A DNA stretch of 64,000 bases from CAXBID01 sp963815305 (GTDB taxonomy: Bacteria > Bacteroidota > Bacteroidia > Flavobacteriales > Flavobacteriaceae), in the NCBI GenBank assembly GCA_963815305.1, contig CAWFFW010000001.1, positions 1,922,001 through 1,986,000 on the forward strand, read 5' to 3'. This document shows positions 55,581 through 63,825 of the stretch, one piece after another. The notes under the pieces are model-generated. The model was not told where the DNA came from, did no database searches, and saw only the letters and a list, made by a program, of their open reading frames with translations. Positions within the stretch are counted from its first letter, which is position 1. Every line of letters begins with the position of its first letter. Made by a program: the position numbers and the translations under genes.

Positions 55581-56598
55581 ATTAAAGGGTGTAGCAATAG
55601 GAGCAGGTTATTTTAGTAAGTTTCAATATGAAGCTTGGACACGTATTCCAGAAGTAGAAATAACTGCGCTTTGTAATTCAAATAAAGATCGGGCTAAAAA
55701 CATCATGAAATCTTACGGCGTAAAGAATCATTATAGCGATTATAAAGAGATGATTCTTAAAGAAAAACCCGATTTTGTGGATATTATTACACCGCCAGAA
55801 ACCCATTTTGAAATGTGCAAATTTGCTGCAGATCATGGTGTACACATTATTTGCCAAAAACCCTTAGCACCAACGTTTGAGGAATCTCAAAAAATAGTAG
55901 ACTATGTTTCTAAAAAAAATGTGCGTTTTGTAATACATGAGAATTTCAGATTTCAACCTTGGCATAGAGAGATAAAAAAAATTATTGATGGAGGTGACAT
56001 TGGTGATTTATTCAGTCTTAATTTTAGAAGCCGTATGGGTGATGGTTGGGGTGAAGATGCTTATTTATCAAGACAACCCTATTTTAGAGATTACAAAAAA
56101 CTGCTTATTTACGAAACAGGTGTTCATTTTATAGATACTTTTCGCTACCACGCTGGTGAAATAAAAAGTGTATACGCTTTACTTAAAAGATTGAATCCAG
56201 TTATTAAAGGTGAAGATTCTGGATTGATGGTACTCAATTTTGAAAACAAATCGCACGCCATTTGGGATGCCAACCGTTATAATGAAAACAATTTTAAAAA
56301 ACAACGCTACACGTTTGGTGAATATTTAATAGATGGTTCCAAAGGGTCTATTCGATTATATTCTAATGGAAATATAACCATTCAAAAATTAAGTGAAGCT
56401 GAAAAGAAACATAACTATACGCATAACGATATTGGGTTTGCTGGAGATTGCTGTTACATCTTCCAAAGAGATTTTATAGATAAATTGCTATCAGGTGAAT
56501 CTTTTGAAACTAGTGGAGAAAATTATTTAAAAACATTACAAGCGCAAGAGGCTGTTTATAAATCAGCAGAAACCAATACATCAATTCAGTTATATTAG
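55570..56598 (+). CDS. Cytoplasmic Gfo/Idh/MocA-family oxidoreductase
   Basis: About 342 residues from ATG 55570 (MKTKLKGVAIGAGYFS). This start overlaps the transporter end by 11 bp; an upstream in-frame ATG would add 14 transporter-overlapping residues and is less likely. The N-terminal Rossmann domain has GAGYFSKFQYEAW, PDFVDIITPPETHFEM and the family's EKP motif as CQKPLAPTFEE, with Gln for Glu. The C-terminal domain includes HENFRFQPWHREIKK and YETGVHFIDTFRYHAGE. It would oxidise or reduce a sugar or sugar acid with NAD(P). It is the last gene of the acid-sugar operon, and a strong terminator overlaps its stop codon. Confidence 0.87.
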   Translation: MKTKLKGVAIGAGYFSKFQYEAWTRIPEVEITALCNSNKDRAKNIMKSYGVKNHYSDYKEMILKEKPDFVDIITPPETHFEMCKFAADHGVHIICQKPLAPTFEESQKIVDYVSKKNVRFVIHENFRFQPWHREIKKIIDGGDIGDLFSLNFRSRMGDGWGEDAYLSRQPYFRDYKKLLIYETGVHFIDTFRYHAGEIKSVYALLKRLNPVIKGEDSGLMVLNFENKSHAIWDANRYNENNFKKQRYTFGEYLIDGSKGSIRLYSNGNITIQKLSEAEKKHNYTHNDIGFAGDCCYIFQRDFIDKLLSGESFETSGENYLKTLQAQEAVYKSAETNTSIQLY

Positions 56599-56660
56599 GA
56601 AATAAAATACCTCAAAAAGCATGAAACAAAATTTCAGTTTTTTGAGGTATTTTATTTCCT
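56597..56660. terminator. Bidirectional intrinsic terminator
   Basis: The arm at 56597-56618 and the arm at 56639-56660 are exact 22-bp reverse complements (AGGAAATAAAATACCTC... paired with ...GAGGTATTTTATTTCCT). The loop is about 20 nt. It lies between convergent genes ending at 56598 and 56679, with A/T tracts on both sides, and overlaps the TAG of the plus-strand gene. Confidence 0.8.
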
Positions 56661-56678
56661 AATTATTCTAAGTTGTAC

Positions 56679-59147
56679 TTACTTGACAACTAATTTACTA
56701 TTGTAAATGCGTTGATTATCTGCAACAACTTTTATCAAATATATACCAGGTTTAAACCTACCATCATTATTAATTTGAATTTTATCGGAAGTTGTTGAGT
56801 TCATATAAATCGTTTTTCCTAACATATCACTTATAGTTATATCTGCTTTATTTAAACCTCTTAAAGCTATGGTAAATTTATTTTTTGCAGGATTTGGATA
56901 TATTTTTATAGATGATGATATAAGTTCATCATTATTTACACTTAGTGTTGTAGATTCTACAATCCATTTAGATCTATCATCAGTATTTCCTACATGCTCG
57001 ATGATGCCGTTAACATTGTGATATATGTAATTTGAACCTGTTCGCGTTTGGAATTGATAGGTACCATCTCCGCTATTATAAATTACTACAAATTGCTTAT
57101 CACTATCTTCTCTGGGTGCTGGAAAAGTCGTATTGACAATATCTCCAACTGGATTACCAGAAGCTCGTAGAATACCACGATCAGATTTTTTACTTTCTAA
57201 GTTATAATAAACACCAGCCTTAACAAATTCCCATTCTTTATCACCAGAAACCACATTAATACCATTATCACTCTCAACAACGTCTGACCCTACAGAATGC
57301 ATATATTTCCCGGTAACATAATTCTTTAACTTATACGTATCCCCAGTTAAATCGTTAGGATCATTAGCTTGAAAATTAACCGTTATTTCAGAAGACAACA
57401 CAGTCTCATTTATTGCGTTATAAGCCACAGCTTGAACAGTGTAGGCTCCACCTGTATTTGGTGTCCAATCTAACGCGTATGGAGCAGTAGCGTCTTCAGC
57501 AAAAAACGCTCCATTTACTCTAAACTCTACTTTAGATATACTTCCATTTTCATCAATAGCATCTGCTGAAATTGGTATAGTTTCTCCAACATTATAAGTT
57601 GCATCAGCAAATGGAGATGTTAAGGACACTCTAAATGGAGGAACCACAATATCTAAATCGATGATTTGCAAGTATAGTGGTTGCGCGTTACCCGATGTCC
57701 TGTTCATCAAATAGTAATATAATTTTCCATCATCAATATGAATACTGCCATGATCGAAAACTTTACCAGAATTTGCCTGATATACTCTTGTGAAATTATT
57801 TGTTCCCCCTTCTGCTTTTTCAACATAAACTCTTCCTGAAGTTAAACCTATAATATAAATATCATCTCCCGCCGTATAAATAGCCGATCCTCCAGCAAAG
57901 TTTTCTGAAGTAATAAAAGCAGAAGAACCAGCTGGTTTATAAGTATGTAAATACTTTGTAACACCAAATTGATTATCTCTTACCCTACTAATAATATGCA
58001 CATCACCTTTTTCAGTTACGGTCCAATCAAAATCGCTTACAATACTTATAGAATTTACATTCGTACCTTGAACATAATCTCCAGGTTCCATAATTTTTAT
58101 AACATCGGCATCATAAAGTGGTAAATCGAAGCTTTGTCCTTGATGATTTTTCCATTCACTTATTCCGTCCTGATCATTGGAATATGCATAATACACGCCA
58201 TTTTGATATTGAAATTTATCACCATTATTTGAAGATCTTCTTTGAAAACCCATTCTAAATTTCCCATTAACATACTTCATACTACCATAAAGCCCCCAGT
58301 TATAGGTTATACCTGACTGATTCCGAGCATTTAAAGCATTAAAGTTGGTGAAATTAGACCAAGTAGAAGTACTAGCATTGTATTTAGTAAACTTATAAGC
58401 ACCATTATTGTTACCACCCTCTCGCATGATCATAAACAGGTCTCCTAAATTATTTTGGAAAAACTTCGGATAAGTTAATCCAACAAATTCACTTTGAGCT
58501 ACATTACCAGTTAATCTTAAATGTTTATATCCTCCATTTGTATTGGGAACAAATTTATCAAGTGTAAAGTCTACATCTGGTAATGATGCTACATTCGCCA
58601 TAGAATAGGAATATCTAAAATAATCATTACTTAAACTTCCATCTGAAGGTCTTGAACTGCTGTAAGCATGCATATCATATAACAAATGAACTGTACCGTC
58701 TAGAGGACTTATACCAATGCCTATTGTATTGTGCGATTCTCCAATCCACCACTGGTTTTGATAACCTGTATGCCTGTGCGGGAACTCAATGGTTGCCATT
58801 AAGCCAGTATTAATATTGTAACGTGTTAGCATAACGTGCCTGTCTCCTTTACCACCACGATACCATGTCATAAATACATATTTAGTTCCATTACTATCTG
58901 TATACGTTTTTATGCAATCTCCGTGAGCGGAGATATTACGACCAAAATGATAATCGTAAGGTGAACTTTCCGAAGTATTTGTTGTTCCTGATTGCTTTTG
59001 TGTACCATCAAAATGCAAACCAAAATCGGTGATTTTAATTTCGTTTTCAAGCGTAACTTGGGCTTTTAAAATCCCTGAAGTGATAAGCAAAATAACGAAT
59101 AAAACATAGGTATTAAAACTCTGTTTTTGAGCGTAATTTTTTTTCAT
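56679..59147 (-). CDS. T9SS-secreted BNR_4 protein with Ig-like and beta-trefoil domains, candidate ulvan lyase
   Basis: An 822-residue multidomain protein. Its signal peptide ends LKAQ. The BNR_4 propeller (about 35-500) carries SAHGDCIKTY, FMTWYRGGKGDRHVMLTRYN and the core motif SHNTIGIGISPLDGTVHLLYDMHAYSSS. An Ig-like domain (about 505-600), a ricin-like beta-trefoil (about 605-735; YKLKNYVTGKYMHSVG) and a T9SS type A sorting domain (PNPAKNKFTIALRGLN...GIYLIKVVADNQ) follow. It is the likely secreted or surface endo-lyase that starts depolymerisation, with the trefoil as carbohydrate-binding module. It has its own shared activator box, and convergent transcription ends at the terminator at 56.6 kb. 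Confidence 0.82.
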   Translation of the reverse strand: MKKNYAQKQSFNTYVLFVILLITSGILKAQVTLENEIKITDFGLHFDGTQKQSGTTNTSESSPYDYHFGRNISAHGDCIKTYTDSNGTKYVFMTWYRGGKGDRHVMLTRYNINTGLMATIEFPHRHTGYQNQWWIGESHNTIGIGISPLDGTVHLLYDMHAYSSSRPSDGSLSNDYFRYSYSMANVASLPDVDFTLDKFVPNTNGGYKHLRLTGNVAQSEFVGLTYPKFFQNNLGDLFMIMREGGNNNGAYKFTKYNASTSTWSNFTNFNALNARNQSGITYNWGLYGSMKYVNGKFRMGFQRRSSNNGDKFQYQNGVYYAYSNDQDGISEWKNHQGQSFDLPLYDADVIKIMEPGDYVQGTNVNSISIVSDFDWTVTEKGDVHIISRVRDNQFGVTKYLHTYKPAGSSAFITSENFAGGSAIYTAGDDIYIIGLTSGRVYVEKAEGGTNNFTRVYQANSGKVFDHGSIHIDDGKLYYYLMNRTSGNAQPLYLQIIDLDIVVPPFRVSLTSPFADATYNVGETIPISADAIDENGSISKVEFRVNGAFFAEDATAPYALDWTPNTGGAYTVQAVAYNAINETVLSSEITVNFQANDPNDLTGDTYKLKNYVTGKYMHSVGSDVVESDNGINVVSGDKEWEFVKAGVYYNLESKKSDRGILRASGNPVGDIVNTTFPAPREDSDKQFVVIYNSGDGTYQFQTRTGSNYIYHNVNGIIEHVGNTDDRSKWIVESTTLSVNNDELISSSIKIYPNPAKNKFTIALRGLNKADITISDMLGKTIYMNSTTSDKIQINNDGRFKPGIYLIKVVADNQRIYNSKLVVK

Positions 59148-59191
59148 AATCTTTTCTTTTTCAATTTCACCCTTAAAATAGGATAATTTTA

Positions 59192-59233
59192 TAAATGTAG
59201 TAATTTTTTAAAAAATAAGTGCCCTGCTTTATA
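59192..59233 (-). promoter_or_regulatory. Diverged shared activator box before the secreted BNR_4 gene
   Basis: The minus strand at 59233-59220 reads TATAAAGCAGGGCA, a weaker copy of the shared box. The -7-like box TACATTTA starts at 59199, 20 bases after it. The start codon is at 59147. Position and spacing support it more than sequence does. Confidence 0.5.
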
Positions 59234-59318
59234 CTGGTTTTAATTTATAATAAAATAACCAGAGTGTTTAATTATATTTTCAGTGATATTATAGCATTGC
59301 TTTGAGTTTTGTTCTAGT

Positions 59319-60632
59319 TTAACTGTAATTTCTTGGTTTTCTTTTTCTCGCTTTATTAGCCAATCTGTTATTTTTAAATTTTTCCTTAACAGGATTCCAA
59401 TCTAAAGTTTCGTTTAGTTCATAAGCTATATTGGCTATGTTACATACGCTGGCTGATCGATGTCCTGTCTCTACATCACAAATAGGTTGTTTTCTAGTTT
59501 TTATAGCAGTAATCCAATCTTGGTAATGATTTCCTCTATCTTTAAAAATGGATTCTAAATCAACTTCTGAGGATGTTAACATATTTGACGGCGTCGTTTC
59601 TAAATAAGTTCTGCTTACATCCATTGAGCCAAATTCTCCTATAAAACGAACACCCCAACCGCGACCGAAATCTTCATGAACCATTTCTATCCCATTTTCA
59701 TAATACATTTTTAAACCTCTCACCGCGTTGGGGTCTTGTGGCGGCATGTATGCTATTGGTCCCGTTTTATCCATATCTAAACACCATTGAACAATATCAA
59801 ACATATGCGCTCCCCAATCTGAAAGAATGCCTCCTGCTGTTTCTTTATAATCTCGCCACTTAGGATATGATTTAACAACCTCTGGAGCAACAAGACTATG
59901 ATATGGCAATAATGGTGCTGGTCCACACCATAAGTTCCAATCTATACCTACTGGTACAGGTTCACTAGGTAAATCATATGGTTTTGCGGGATCTCCTACA
60001 TTAACTATCACCTTTTTTATTTTTCCTAATTGCCCATTTCTTACGATGTCTTTAGCTTTAATAAAACGCCCCCAAGACCTTTGCATACTTCCTACTTGCA
60101 GTATGGATTTATTTTTTATAACCGCATTTACCATAGCCCTTCCTTCTTTAATGGTATTAGTCATAGGCTTTTCACAATACACGTCTTTACCAACATTCAT
60201 AGCATCAATAGCTTGTATGGCATGCCAATGATCTGGTGTGGCAATTACTACGGCATCAATATCTTTTCTGTCTAGAAGTTCAAGGTAATTGCTATAAGTA
60301 TTTACACCTCTATAACTACTTATATTTCTTTTTTCAGCATAGTAACCTTGAACACTATTTTTAAACCATTGTTGTTTAGATTGCCAAACCTCAGCTCCAG
60401 CAATAATTTGAACATCGGTATTTGAAATAAAAAGATTACCTAAAATACCACCTTGTTTACCTAAACCAATAAAACCCAAATTAATCTTATCACTAGGAGC
60501 TGTATACCCCTGCCCTAATACATGACGAGGAATAATACTAATCCCGCTAACAACTAGTGCGGTATTTTTAATAAAATTTCTTCTTGAAACTCCTGGCTTG
60601 TTCAAAGTCTTGTGGTTTTTTAGTTTAGTCAT
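59319..60632 (-). CDS. Tat-exported Gfo/Idh/MocA-family oxidoreductase or glycosidase-like protein
   Basis: The 437-residue protein has a twin-arginine signal (SRRNFIKNTALVVSG). A Rossmann domain shows INLGFIGLGKQGGILGNLF, VDAVVIATPDHWHAIQAIDAM-type text and VYCEKPMTNTIKEG. A C-terminal domain has WCGPAPLLPYHSLVAPEV, YKETAGGILSDWGAHMFDIVQWCLDMD and TGHRSASVCNIANIAYELN. Exported members of this family often keep NAD bound in the periplasm, and some (GH109 and relatives) cleave glycosides. It starts 22 bp after the rhaM stop and may share its transcript. It is distinct from the cytoplasmic paralogue at 55.6 kb. Confidence 0.85.
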   Translation of the reverse strand: MTKLKNHKTLNKPGVSRRNFIKNTALVVSGISIIPRHVLGQGYTAPSDKINLGFIGLGKQGGILGNLFISNTDVQIIAGAEVWQSKQQWFKNSVQGYYAEKRNISSYRGVNTYSNYLELLDRKDIDAVVIATPDHWHAIQAIDAMNVGKDVYCEKPMTNTIKEGRAMVNAVIKNKSILQVGSMQRSWGRFIKAKDIVRNGQLGKIKKVIVNVGDPAKPYDLPSEPVPVGIDWNLWCGPAPLLPYHSLVAPEVVKSYPKWRDYKETAGGILSDWGAHMFDIVQWCLDMDKTGPIAYMPPQDPNAVRGLKMYYENGIEMVHEDFGRGWGVRFIGEFGSMDVSRTYLETTPSNMLTSSEVDLESIFKDRGNHYQDWITAIKTRKQPICDVETGHRSASVCNIANIAYELNETLDWNPVKEKFKNNRLANKARKRKPRNYS

Positions 60633-60653
60633 GGTTACTGTTTAATTTTAAAA

Positions 60654-60968
60654 TTATGGCATATAAAATACTTCTTCTAATGGTATAGAAACTGGAGAAT
60701 TATCTGAATTAACTTCCATGATATCTGCCATAAAGTTCCACCATTTTTTTACAATTTCATTGTTTTCTAAATTTTGTGAACCACCATTACCTGAAACCTT
60801 TTGGAATGCAAATAAGGTATTGGTCTCTTCATCTAAGAAAATGGAATATTCACTCACGCCATTTTCTTTTAATAACTGCTGTAGTTCTGGCCAAATTTGA
60901 TTATGGCGCTTTATATATGCTTTTTTTTGACCTTTATTTAATGTCATTTTAAACGCTAATCTTTGCAT
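60654..60968 (-). CDS. rhaM: L-rhamnose mutarotase
   Basis: The 104-residue protein is full length for RhaM/YiiL: MQRLAFKMTLNKGQKKAYIKRHNQIWPEL with the catalytic His, ENGVSEYSIFLDEETNTLFAFQKVS, and KKWWNFMADIMEVNSDNSPVSIPLEEVFYM. It interconverts alpha- and beta-L-rhamnopyranose so that the isomerase has its preferred anomer. It lies 50 kb from the other rhamnose genes but among the susCD-proximal genes, which ties this end of the locus to rhamnose release. A hairpin terminator separates it from the gene upstream. Confidence 0.92.
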   Translation of the reverse strand: MQRLAFKMTLNKGQKKAYIKRHNQIWPELQQLLKENGVSEYSIFLDEETNTLFAFQKVSGNGGSQNLENNEIVKKWWNFMADIMEVNSDNSPVSIPLEEVFYMP

Positions 60969-60990
60969 AGTAACATTATTTTTGAATTAA

Positions 60991-61029
60991 AAAAAACATT
61001 CTATCTTTAATAAAGATAGAATGTTTTTT
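60991..61029. terminator. Intrinsic terminator between the beta-trefoil gene and rhaM
   Basis: AACATTCTATCTTTA and TAAAGATAGAATGTT are parts of 19-bp arms at 60991-61009 and 61011-61029, flanked by A and T tracts on both sides. It follows the stop of the minus-strand gene at 61057. Partial read-through may feed rhaM, which has no clear promoter of its own. Confidence 0.75.
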
Positions 61030-61056
61030 AACATATTATTTTAAACAACAATTTAT

Positions 61057-61818
61057 TTATTGCTTTATAACCTTTTTAGTAAACGCGCCATTTTCACCTT
61101 TCATTTCAAGAAGATACAAACCACTTGCTAAATCACTAATATCTATACTTAAAGATGTTTGCTTATCTAATTTTTTAGTTGAAACTTCTTTTCCAAGTAT
61201 TGAGTATAAAGATATTTGCTTAACATTACCCGTAAGTCCTTTAATTGTTATCTCGTTTTTAACTGGATTAGACACAAATATCGAGCTTATATCGAAGTCT
61301 TCATTGCTTAAAACTATAGATGATTCTTCAAGAGTCCAGAGACTATTATCATCAGACGTGGTTGTGGTTGTAATTTCTAAATTTGTACCTACACCTGCAG
61401 CATTATAATACATGGCTCTTGATCCAGAGCTAAATCTATAATTAGCCCCAGAAACTTGAGTTGCAACCCAAATCTTGTCATTGTCCGCAGCTTGACCAGC
61501 AGTTACTGCAAAAGTTGTAGCATTTACTCTATAACTAGCACCACTTCCAGCACCACGAAAAATACCTCTTACACTACTTGCAATGTTTACAACACCACCA
61601 GATCTATCATTAAATGTAAAATTAAGTCCTAAGTTTTCATTACCAGCCTTATCAACTAGTGTTAATTGATCTGAACTAGAATCTGCAATATAAAGATACT
61701 TTCCTGTTGCAATATTCTTTAGGTTATAAGTTTTTGTGAAATCAATTTGCCCTTGCACATGAAGCGCAAACATGGTTAATAATAAAAATGTTGTGATTTT
61801 TAATGTAGTTTTTTTCAT
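61057..61818 (-). CDS. Small secreted beta-trefoil protein with T9SS sorting domain
   Basis: The 253-residue protein has a signal peptide ending HVQGQ. One ricin-like beta-trefoil follows (about 26-165; KTYNLKNIATGKYLYIADSS, GSRAMYYNAAG), then a T9SS type A domain (FVSNPVKNEITIKGLTGNVKQ...GLYLLEMKGENGAF). There is no catalytic domain. It resembles the trefoil plus sorting domain of the protein at 56.7 kb in stand-alone form. It is probably a surface or secreted glycan-binding protein, in the place where loci often encode a SusE/SusF-like or surface glycan-binding protein. The shared activator box lies 82-95 bp upstream. Confidence 0.75.
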   Translation of the reverse strand: MKKTTLKITTFLLLTMFALHVQGQIDFTKTYNLKNIATGKYLYIADSSSDQLTLVDKAGNENLGLNFTFNDRSGGVVNIASSVRGIFRGAGSGASYRVNATTFAVTAGQAADNDKIWVATQVSGANYRFSSGSRAMYYNAAGVGTNLEITTTTTSDDNSLWTLEESSIVLSNEDFDISSIFVSNPVKNEITIKGLTGNVKQISLYSILGKEVSTKKLDKQTSLSIDISDLASGLYLLEMKGENGAFTKKVIKQ

Positions 61819-61871
61819 AATTAATTAATTTTAGTTTAATTGACATTGAGGTCAACTTATTATACAATATT

Positions 61872-61913
61872 CCAATATACGTTTCATGTAAAGAATAACC
61901 ATCCTGTACTATG
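61872..61913 (-). promoter_or_regulatory. Shared activator box and -7 box before the beta-trefoil gene
   Basis: The minus strand at 61913-61900 reads CATAGTACAGGATG. The -7-like box TATATTGG starts at 61879, 20 bases after it. The start codon is at 61818. The rest of the spacer up to the susD terminator (about 61914-62153) holds no gene I can see. Confidence 0.6.
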
Positions 61914-62153
61914 ATGCTTTAGTCCATTTTATAACGTTACAAAAACAAGAAAATTTAGGGATTATTCCAGATTTAATTACATATAATATACCAAAAGCAC
62001 ATCCTATAAATTTATAGATACCCCCATGTTTCTTTTACAATAGATTTAATAATTATTTCCAATTATCTATTAGATTTTTAACAATTACATTTTTTCATTT
62101 AGGCTGGATTTTATTTGTCAAAAAATTAAAAGACCTAAAATAAAGACTAAAAA

Positions 62154-62186
62154 ATAAAGCCGAAAGATTTTGTCTTCCGGCTTTAT
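62154..62186. terminator. Intrinsic terminator after susD
   Basis: ATAAAGCCGAAAGA and TCTTCCGGCTTTAT form a 14-bp stem with one mismatch around a TTTTG loop, 31 bp past the susD stop. It closes the susCD transcript on the minus strand. Confidence 0.75.
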
Positions 62187-62216
62187 AAACTATAATAACT
62201 CTACTTAATAAATATC

Positions 62217-63815
62217 TTACTGCCTGTAACCATTATTAGTAGGGTCTGATTCCAATAAATTAGGATTAAGTTGTAACTCTGTTAGCGGTATTGGAAGTAA
62301 CACATGGTAAGACCTAATGTTAGCAGCTGGATCCCAAAAACGATACTCTATATTTTGCATCACATCCAATAAAATACCCCATCTAATTAAATCGTACCTT
62401 CTAAAGCCCTCTCCTGCTAATTCCCATTTACGCTCATTGTAAATAGCTTGTCTAAACTGTTGTTGGCTAAGACCTTTAATAGCCTCGGCTTCTGCTACAG
62501 TTGTATAAGCACGCTCTCTTATTTCTTTAACATATTCATAAGCTACTAAAGGACTACCACCTGGTCGTTCATTTTCACATTCAGCAGCCATTAACTTTAC
62601 ATCAGCTAAACGAAACACCAATCTATTATCTGCATGATTAAAACGTGGTGAATCCTCTATTGATAAATTCCATAATTTAGGCATATATGGGAACGCTAGC
62701 TCAAAACCTAAGTAATTTTGCAAAACATTGAAAGGGCGTCGCAAATCATTCATTGGAAACTTTTCTGCAAAGTCCTTTCCTGCTACTTGTAGTCCTGTTC
62801 CATTAAAGTACTCATTTCTAGCAGCTAAAGCAGCTCCCAATGCCACTCTATCAGCAGCATTTTTTGGTTCATCTCTTAATCGAGGACAAAACATGCTTGG
62901 TCTCCAGTTGCCATTTCCCCATCCAGGACTCAAGGTTCCACCAGCTTGACTAACCAATCCTTCTTCATACTGTGATCTAATATCTTTTGCAAAATCTAAA
63001 GACCAAATAATCTCTGCATTATATTCATTAGAAAGTTCAAAAACATCTCCGTAATTTGGTAAAATTTGATATCCGGACTGATTTATAATCGCAAGACACA
63101 TGTCTAAACCTTGTTGCCATTGTTTTTGCTCCATATACGTTTTAGCCATAACAACTGCAGCTGCCCATTTTGTGGCTCTTCCTCTTTGATCATCTGGATA
63201 AGAAGGGGCAAGATTATCGTAAGCAAATTGTAAATCCTCTAATAAACTTGTAATAATGGTTGCCTTAGGCGTTCTACCTAATTCCCTAATTTCATTTAGT
63301 TTAAGGTTTTCAGTATAAAAAGGGGCATCTCCCCAAAGGTTGGTTATGTTCCAATAGGCTAAGCCTCGTAGAAATCTAGCCTCTGCAATAACATCCGTTT
63401 GCACAGTTTGAGAAATGGCATCGTTTCCAGCTACCCTATCAATAATGATATTACAGTTTAAAACAATTTTATAGGCATCTTTCCAAGTATCGGAAACACT
63501 CATTCTTTGGCTGGATTCGTCTGCTACAGATTCATCTAGCGAATAGCTCCCAATTGGGTTTACTAAACCCGGACGGTTAGGCTCAACGGTATCGGCGCCA
63601 TTTTCGTAAAAAGTATCCAGTCCTACTTGTCCGTACATAGAATTATTCTTGTATATGGCATATACACCTGTAATTGCTTGTCTTGCATCAGATTCTGAAG
63701 CAAAGAAATTTTCTGGGGCTATAATATCGCGTATTTCTTCTTCTAAAAACGAATCACAATTAAAGCATGTGAATATGATTAAGAAGCTGTATAAATATTT
63801 AATTTTTGTTTTCAT
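62217..63815 (-). CDS. susD: SusD/RagB-family glycan-binding lipoprotein
   Basis: The 532-residue protein has a lipoprotein signal ending CFNC, followed by DSFLEEEIRDIIAPENFF. The helical TPR-like SusD fold shows AITGVYAIYKNN, AEARFLRGLAYWNITNLWGDAPFYTE, ATKWAAAVVMAKTYMEQKQW, and ends with RKWELAGEGFRRYDLIRWG and PIPLTELQLNPNLLESDP. It forms the lid over the SusC channel at the outer membrane and binds oligosaccharide before import. It lies 10 bp after the susC stop, the standard order. It is the only susD in the window, so it probably serves the whole locus. Confidence 0.95.
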   Translation of the reverse strand: MKTKIKYLYSFLIIFTCFNCDSFLEEEIRDIIAPENFFASESDARQAITGVYAIYKNNSMYGQVGLDTFYENGADTVEPNRPGLVNPIGSYSLDESVADESSQRMSVSDTWKDAYKIVLNCNIIIDRVAGNDAISQTVQTDVIAEARFLRGLAYWNITNLWGDAPFYTENLKLNEIRELGRTPKATIITSLLEDLQFAYDNLAPSYPDDQRGRATKWAAAVVMAKTYMEQKQWQQGLDMCLAIINQSGYQILPNYGDVFELSNEYNAEIIWSLDFAKDIRSQYEEGLVSQAGGTLSPGWGNGNWRPSMFCPRLRDEPKNAADRVALGAALAARNEYFNGTGLQVAGKDFAEKFPMNDLRRPFNVLQNYLGFELAFPYMPKLWNLSIEDSPRFNHADNRLVFRLADVKLMAAECENERPGGSPLVAYEYVKEIRERAYTTVAEAEAIKGLSQQQFRQAIYNERKWELAGEGFRRYDLIRWGILLDVMQNIEYRFWDPAANIRSYHVLLPIPLTELQLNPNLLESDPTNNGYRQ

Positions 63816-63825
63816 AAGTCTGTTT

